This document shows, in pieces, positions 4,664-6,434 of a DNA stretch of 6,434 bases (the stretch's first letter is position 1; every line of letters begins with the position of its first letter). Both the position numbers and the translations under genes were made by a program. Source of the DNA: a bacterium (GTDB lineage: Bacteria > SZUA-79 > Acidulodesulfobacterales > Acidulodesulfobacteraceae); the NCBI GenBank assembly GCA_021794255.1, contig JAJYRF010000063.1:1-6434 (forward strand), in the 5' to 3' direction. The notes under the pieces were generated by a model that was not told where the DNA came from, made no database searches, and saw nothing but the letters and a program-made list of their open reading frames with translations.

Positions 4664-5665
4664 TCAGTTTGTAAAACATCCAAGTCCCCAATGTACAAAC
4701 GCCTTTGGCATGGACTGCGCCAGTTTTCTAAATACCGTTGCGGCACGAGTCCTATGTCCCTTAAGATGTTTATACTTGTGCATAAGCCATCTGACTAAAT
4801 ACGTGTTAATGTGTCTTGAAACCGGAAACATAGCCGAGGCATAGAATTTCCCGTAATAGTTAAACCATCCTCTTATTATGGGATTGAACATGCTTGATAA
4901 ATCTTTTAGGTTCTTATCGCTTTTAAGCTGTATACGCCATCTGCGAATAGTTTGCCTCATCATTGTAAGGGCTTCCCTGCTCACCGCAGGAAGAAAATTT
5001 ACGGACAATCTGCCGTACTTGTTCTTTGACCCGCGGGGGCGGAATGTATATCCAAGGAATGTATAACTTATTACCGGATATGTTTTCCGACGCATTGAGT
5101 CCTTACAATAGACAATCCGTGTTTTATCAAGATTAAGTTCTAGCCCGCACTGGTAAAAGCGCTCTTTGATTTTCTCAAGAGCCGTTTGAGCCTGAGGAAG
5201 ACTTTCGCAGTGGACTACTCCGTCATCGGCGTAGCGGCAAAAACGAATACCCTTAAGGTTATGGCTAACCCACCTGTCAAAGGCATAATGAAGGAAGAGA
5301 TTGGCAAGTAAAGGACTTACGACGCCGCCTTGCGGAGTGCCTTTGTCCCTTGCTATTAAGTTGCCTTTGTCATCCTGCATTGGCGCTTTAAGCCATCTTC
5401 CTATGTAGAGCAGAATCCACGGAGTTTTGCAGTGTTTCTTAACGGCACGAAGAAGGAGTTCGTGATTAATATTATCAAATAAGCCTTTGATATCGAATTC
5501 TATTACCCAGTCGTATTCCCAGTTTCTTCGCCTGACGACGGCTATTGCATCGTGAGCCGAACGCTTCGGACGATAGCCGTAGGAATTTTCGTGGAATACA
5601 GGTTCGAGCATTGGCTCTAAGACAAGCTTAACTACGGTTTGGGCTATCCTGTCCGAAACTGTAGG
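4664..5665 (-). pseudogene. ltrA: Group II intron reverse transcriptase/maturase, N-terminally truncated
   Basis: The conserved frame starts at 5665 with PTVSDRIAQTVVKLVLEP, 18 codons before the first ATG (5611), so that ATG is internal and not the true start. Counted from it: YGYRP (11-15), the RT catalytic Asp in FDIKGLFDNI (D40), GTPQGGVVSPLLANLFLH (91-108), Y-A-D-D at 127-130, the thumb-side GLELNLDKTRIVYC and FLGYTFRPR, then the maturase (X) domain around MFNPIIRGWFNYYGKFY. There is no C-terminal HNH endonuclease. Relative to full LtrA-type proteins roughly 100 N-terminal residues are missing (RT0-RT1 region). Upstream of 5665 the frame enters repeat DNA and hits a stop at 5687-5689. The protein would normally assist intron splicing and retrohoming; this copy is presumably inactive, though the catalytic YADD is intact. 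Confidence 0.9.
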
Positions 5666-5710
5666 AAATAAATAAATCTGACACTTTTATTTTTATAAAT
5701 TAATCTGACA
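5666..5710. repeat. Repeat-field boundary: two copies of the tctgacac motif
   Basis: Immediately beyond the intron remnant, aataaataaatctgacac (5667-5684) and then aatctgacacc (5702-5712) appear in direct orientation. They carry the tail motif of the units at 5716-5794, 5970-6050 and 6051-6131. The first lacks one C of the terminal acacc. Confidence 0.6.
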
Positions 5711-5715
5711 CCTTT

Positions 5716-5794
5716 TTCGACAACACTATTATTACCTTGCTAAACCAGCAAACGCAGTAGAGAGTAGGAGAATAAATAAATCTGACACCTTTTA
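5716..5794. repeat. REP/MITE-like unit, copy 1
   Basis: It matches the 81-bp units at 5970 and 6051 almost throughout, with two visible substitutions (attattAcc and gcagtAgag). Layout: ttcgacaacactatt, an inner hairpin TTGCT-aaacc-AGCAA (5737-5751), aacgcag, gagtaggag, then aataaataaatctgacacc. The second substitution weakens the outer stem TCGAC/GTCGA present in the other copies. Confidence 0.75.
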
Positions 5795-5969
5795 TTCACT
5801 TCTTTTAATTTCATATTTTTTTCGCTGCTCCATTCAAATTCCATATATATATATTATATATACCAATAATATTAAATGTCAATTAATAAAAGATAAAATA
5901 AATCTGACATTAATTTTTGAAAAGCAGAATTGGCAAGGGTTTCATAAATTAAATAATATAGTTGACTTT
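5795..5969. other. Non-coding spacer between repeat units
   Basis: No gene is seen. It contains an alternating AT tract (atatatatatattatatata, about 5844-5863) and a lone, degenerate tail motif aaaataaatctgaca (5895-5909). It looks like diverged repeat material. Confidence 0.4.
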
Positions 5970-6050
5970 TTCGACAACACTATTATTGCCTTGCTAAACC
6001 AGCAAACGCAGTCGAGAGTAGGAGAATAAATAAATCTGACACCTTTTACA
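5970..6050. repeat. REP/MITE-like unit, copy 2 (81-bp tandem, first)
   Basis: This is the first of two identical 81-bp tandem units. The outer stem TCGAC (5971-5975) can pair with GTCGA (6011-6015), and the inner stem TTGCT (5991-5995) with AGCAA (6001-6005). The unit then carries gagtaggag and ends in aataaataaatctgacacc (6025-6043) and ttttaca. Confidence 0.85.
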
Positions 6051-6131
6051 TTCGACAACACTATTATTGCCTTGCTAAACCAGCAAACGCAGTCGAGAGT
6101 AGGAGAATAAATAAATCTGACACCTTTTACA
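6051..6131. repeat. REP/MITE-like unit, copy 3 (81-bp tandem, second)
   Basis: Identical by eye to 5970-6050, directly abutting it. The identity implies a recent tandem duplication. The minus-strand open frame across both copies simply translates the repeat twice (GVRFIYSPTLDCVCWFSK...) and is not treated as a gene. Confidence 0.85.
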
Positions 6132-6157
6132 CAAGGGAGAGAAGAAAGAAGAAAAAA

Positions 6158-6206
6158 ACTCCCAACTACGTCAAACGCAGTCGGGAGTGAGAGAATAAAT
6201 AAATCT
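6158..6206. repeat. REP/MITE-like unit, copy 4 (variant, partial)
   Basis: It shares caaacgcagtcg, gagt, gagaataaataaatct with the other copies but has its own hairpin: ACTCCCAACT (6158-6167) against AGTCGGGAGT (6179-6188), 10 positions with one A-C mismatch and an 11-nt loop. The tail is cut within tctgacacc at the start of the 107-bp repeats (6204). Confidence 0.6.
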
Positions 6207-6310
6207 TGTATAATATACATAATATCATTTAATATACATATTTATTTTAAGGTGTAAGGGAGGTGGGTGGGGATAATTAGGCCGCCGAAAATAATTAAAG
6301 CAGATTAAAA
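6204..6310. repeat. 107-bp tandem repeat, copy 1
   Basis: The unit begins tcttgtataatatacat, has an AT-rich first half, a G-rich core aagggaggtgggtgggg (6255-6271), then ggccgccg and the small inverted repeat AGATT-AA-AATCT across the unit junction (6302-6313). No credible open frame is present. It is identical by eye to the next copy. Confidence 0.85.
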
Positions 6311-6417
6311 TCTTGTATAATATACATAATATCATTTAATATACATATTTATTTTAAGGTGTAAGGGAGGTGGGTGGGGATAATTAGGCCGCCGAAAATA
6401 ATTAAAGCAGATTAAAA
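6311..6417. repeat. 107-bp tandem repeat, copy 2
   Basis: Exact copy of 6204-6310 with a period of 107 bp. A third copy seems to begin at 6418 (tctta) but diverges at once into acttaaaatctta before the window ends. Confidence 0.85.
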
Positions 6418-6434
6418 TCTTACTTAAAATCTTA

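Larger units (their letters stand above)
4584..5665 (-). mobile_element. 5'-truncated group II intron inserted in an IS3-family element
   Basis: Read on the minus strand, this stretch contains most of the intron-encoded protein, then domain V, domain VI and the 3' splice end (CTCAC at 4588-4584), followed directly by transposase coding sequence. Domains I-III, the intron 5' end and the 5' exon are missing: homology stops at about 5665, where the repeat field begins. The intron cannot self-splice or move by itself. Its base composition is clearly richer in G+C than the operon at 1248-4149, in keeping with separate arrival. Group II introns lodged in insertion sequences are a known pattern. Confidence 0.85.

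Noticed and set aside
4584..4691. N-terminal extension of the transposase-like open frame (starting MGTWMFYKLNN)
   Set aside because: This part is group II intron domains V and VI read as protein; only 4392-4583 is transposase.
5609..5611. ATG at 5611 as the start of the reverse transcriptase
   Set aside because: Clear family sequence (PTVSDRIAQTVVKLVLEP) precedes it in frame back to 5665, so it is an internal Met of a truncated gene.
5716..6206. Repeat field as a CRISPR array
   Set aside because: Units are about 80 bp, abut without unique spacers or are irregularly spaced, and no cas gene is present.
5942..6220. 92-codon minus-strand open frame with an internal protein repeat (GVRFIYSPTLDCVCWFSK)
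   Set aside because: The repeated peptide is only the translation of the two 81-bp tandem DNA units; no Shine-Dalgarno site and no independent coding signal.
6255..6275. Strong Shine-Dalgarno-like aagggaggtgg in the 107-bp repeats
   Set aside because: No ATG follows at a suitable distance, and the GTG inside it opens a frame that stops within a few codons.

Overview
The window is AT-rich bacterial DNA. It reads as an accessory island: a compact gene cluster whose composition recalls phage-defence or toxin-antitoxin loci, bounded on the right by decayed mobile elements and a repeat field. Nothing fixes the phylum. The cluster genes are very AT-rich with good Shine-Dalgarno sites, whereas the group II intron remnant is visibly richer in G+C, which suggests a separate origin.

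Left part (1-598): non-coding DNA with a hairpin at 106-131 and a duplicated promoter-like segment (58-76 and 229-247). The second copy is a good sigma70-type promoter (TTGACA, 17 bp, TTTAAT). It precedes a stop-riddled reading frame (388-606) that overlaps the start of an intact sce7726-family PD-(D/E)XK nuclease-like gene (599-1267, plus strand).

Central part (1248-4149, minus strand): a tight four-gene operon read right to left. It encodes a small secreted four-cysteine protein, a two-pass membrane protein with a coiled coil, an ImmA/IrrE-type zinc metallopeptidase without an HTH partner, and a 461-residue protein whose second half resembles the phage T4 'beta' family. Gaps are 17 and 18 nt, then a 4-nt ATGA overlap. 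The last gene collides tail to tail with the sce7726 gene (20-nt overlap). My inference is that the nuclease-like, beta-like and metallopeptidase genes form one functional system, perhaps with the envelope proteins as sensors; this is untested.

Right part (4264-5665): the 3' end of an IS3-family element (probable IS150-like terminal repeat at 4264-4288, transposase C-terminus 4392-4583), interrupted by a group II intron. The intron keeps domains V and VI and most of the reverse transcriptase/maturase but lacks its 5' half. The IS end carries an outward TTGACA that may supply the -35 box of the four-gene operon.

Far right (5666-6434): no genes. It holds copies of a REP/MITE-like unit (hairpin plus aataaataaatctgacacc), two of them an exact 81-bp tandem, then two exact 107-bp tandem repeats with a G-rich core. 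The repeat field starts exactly where the intron is truncated.
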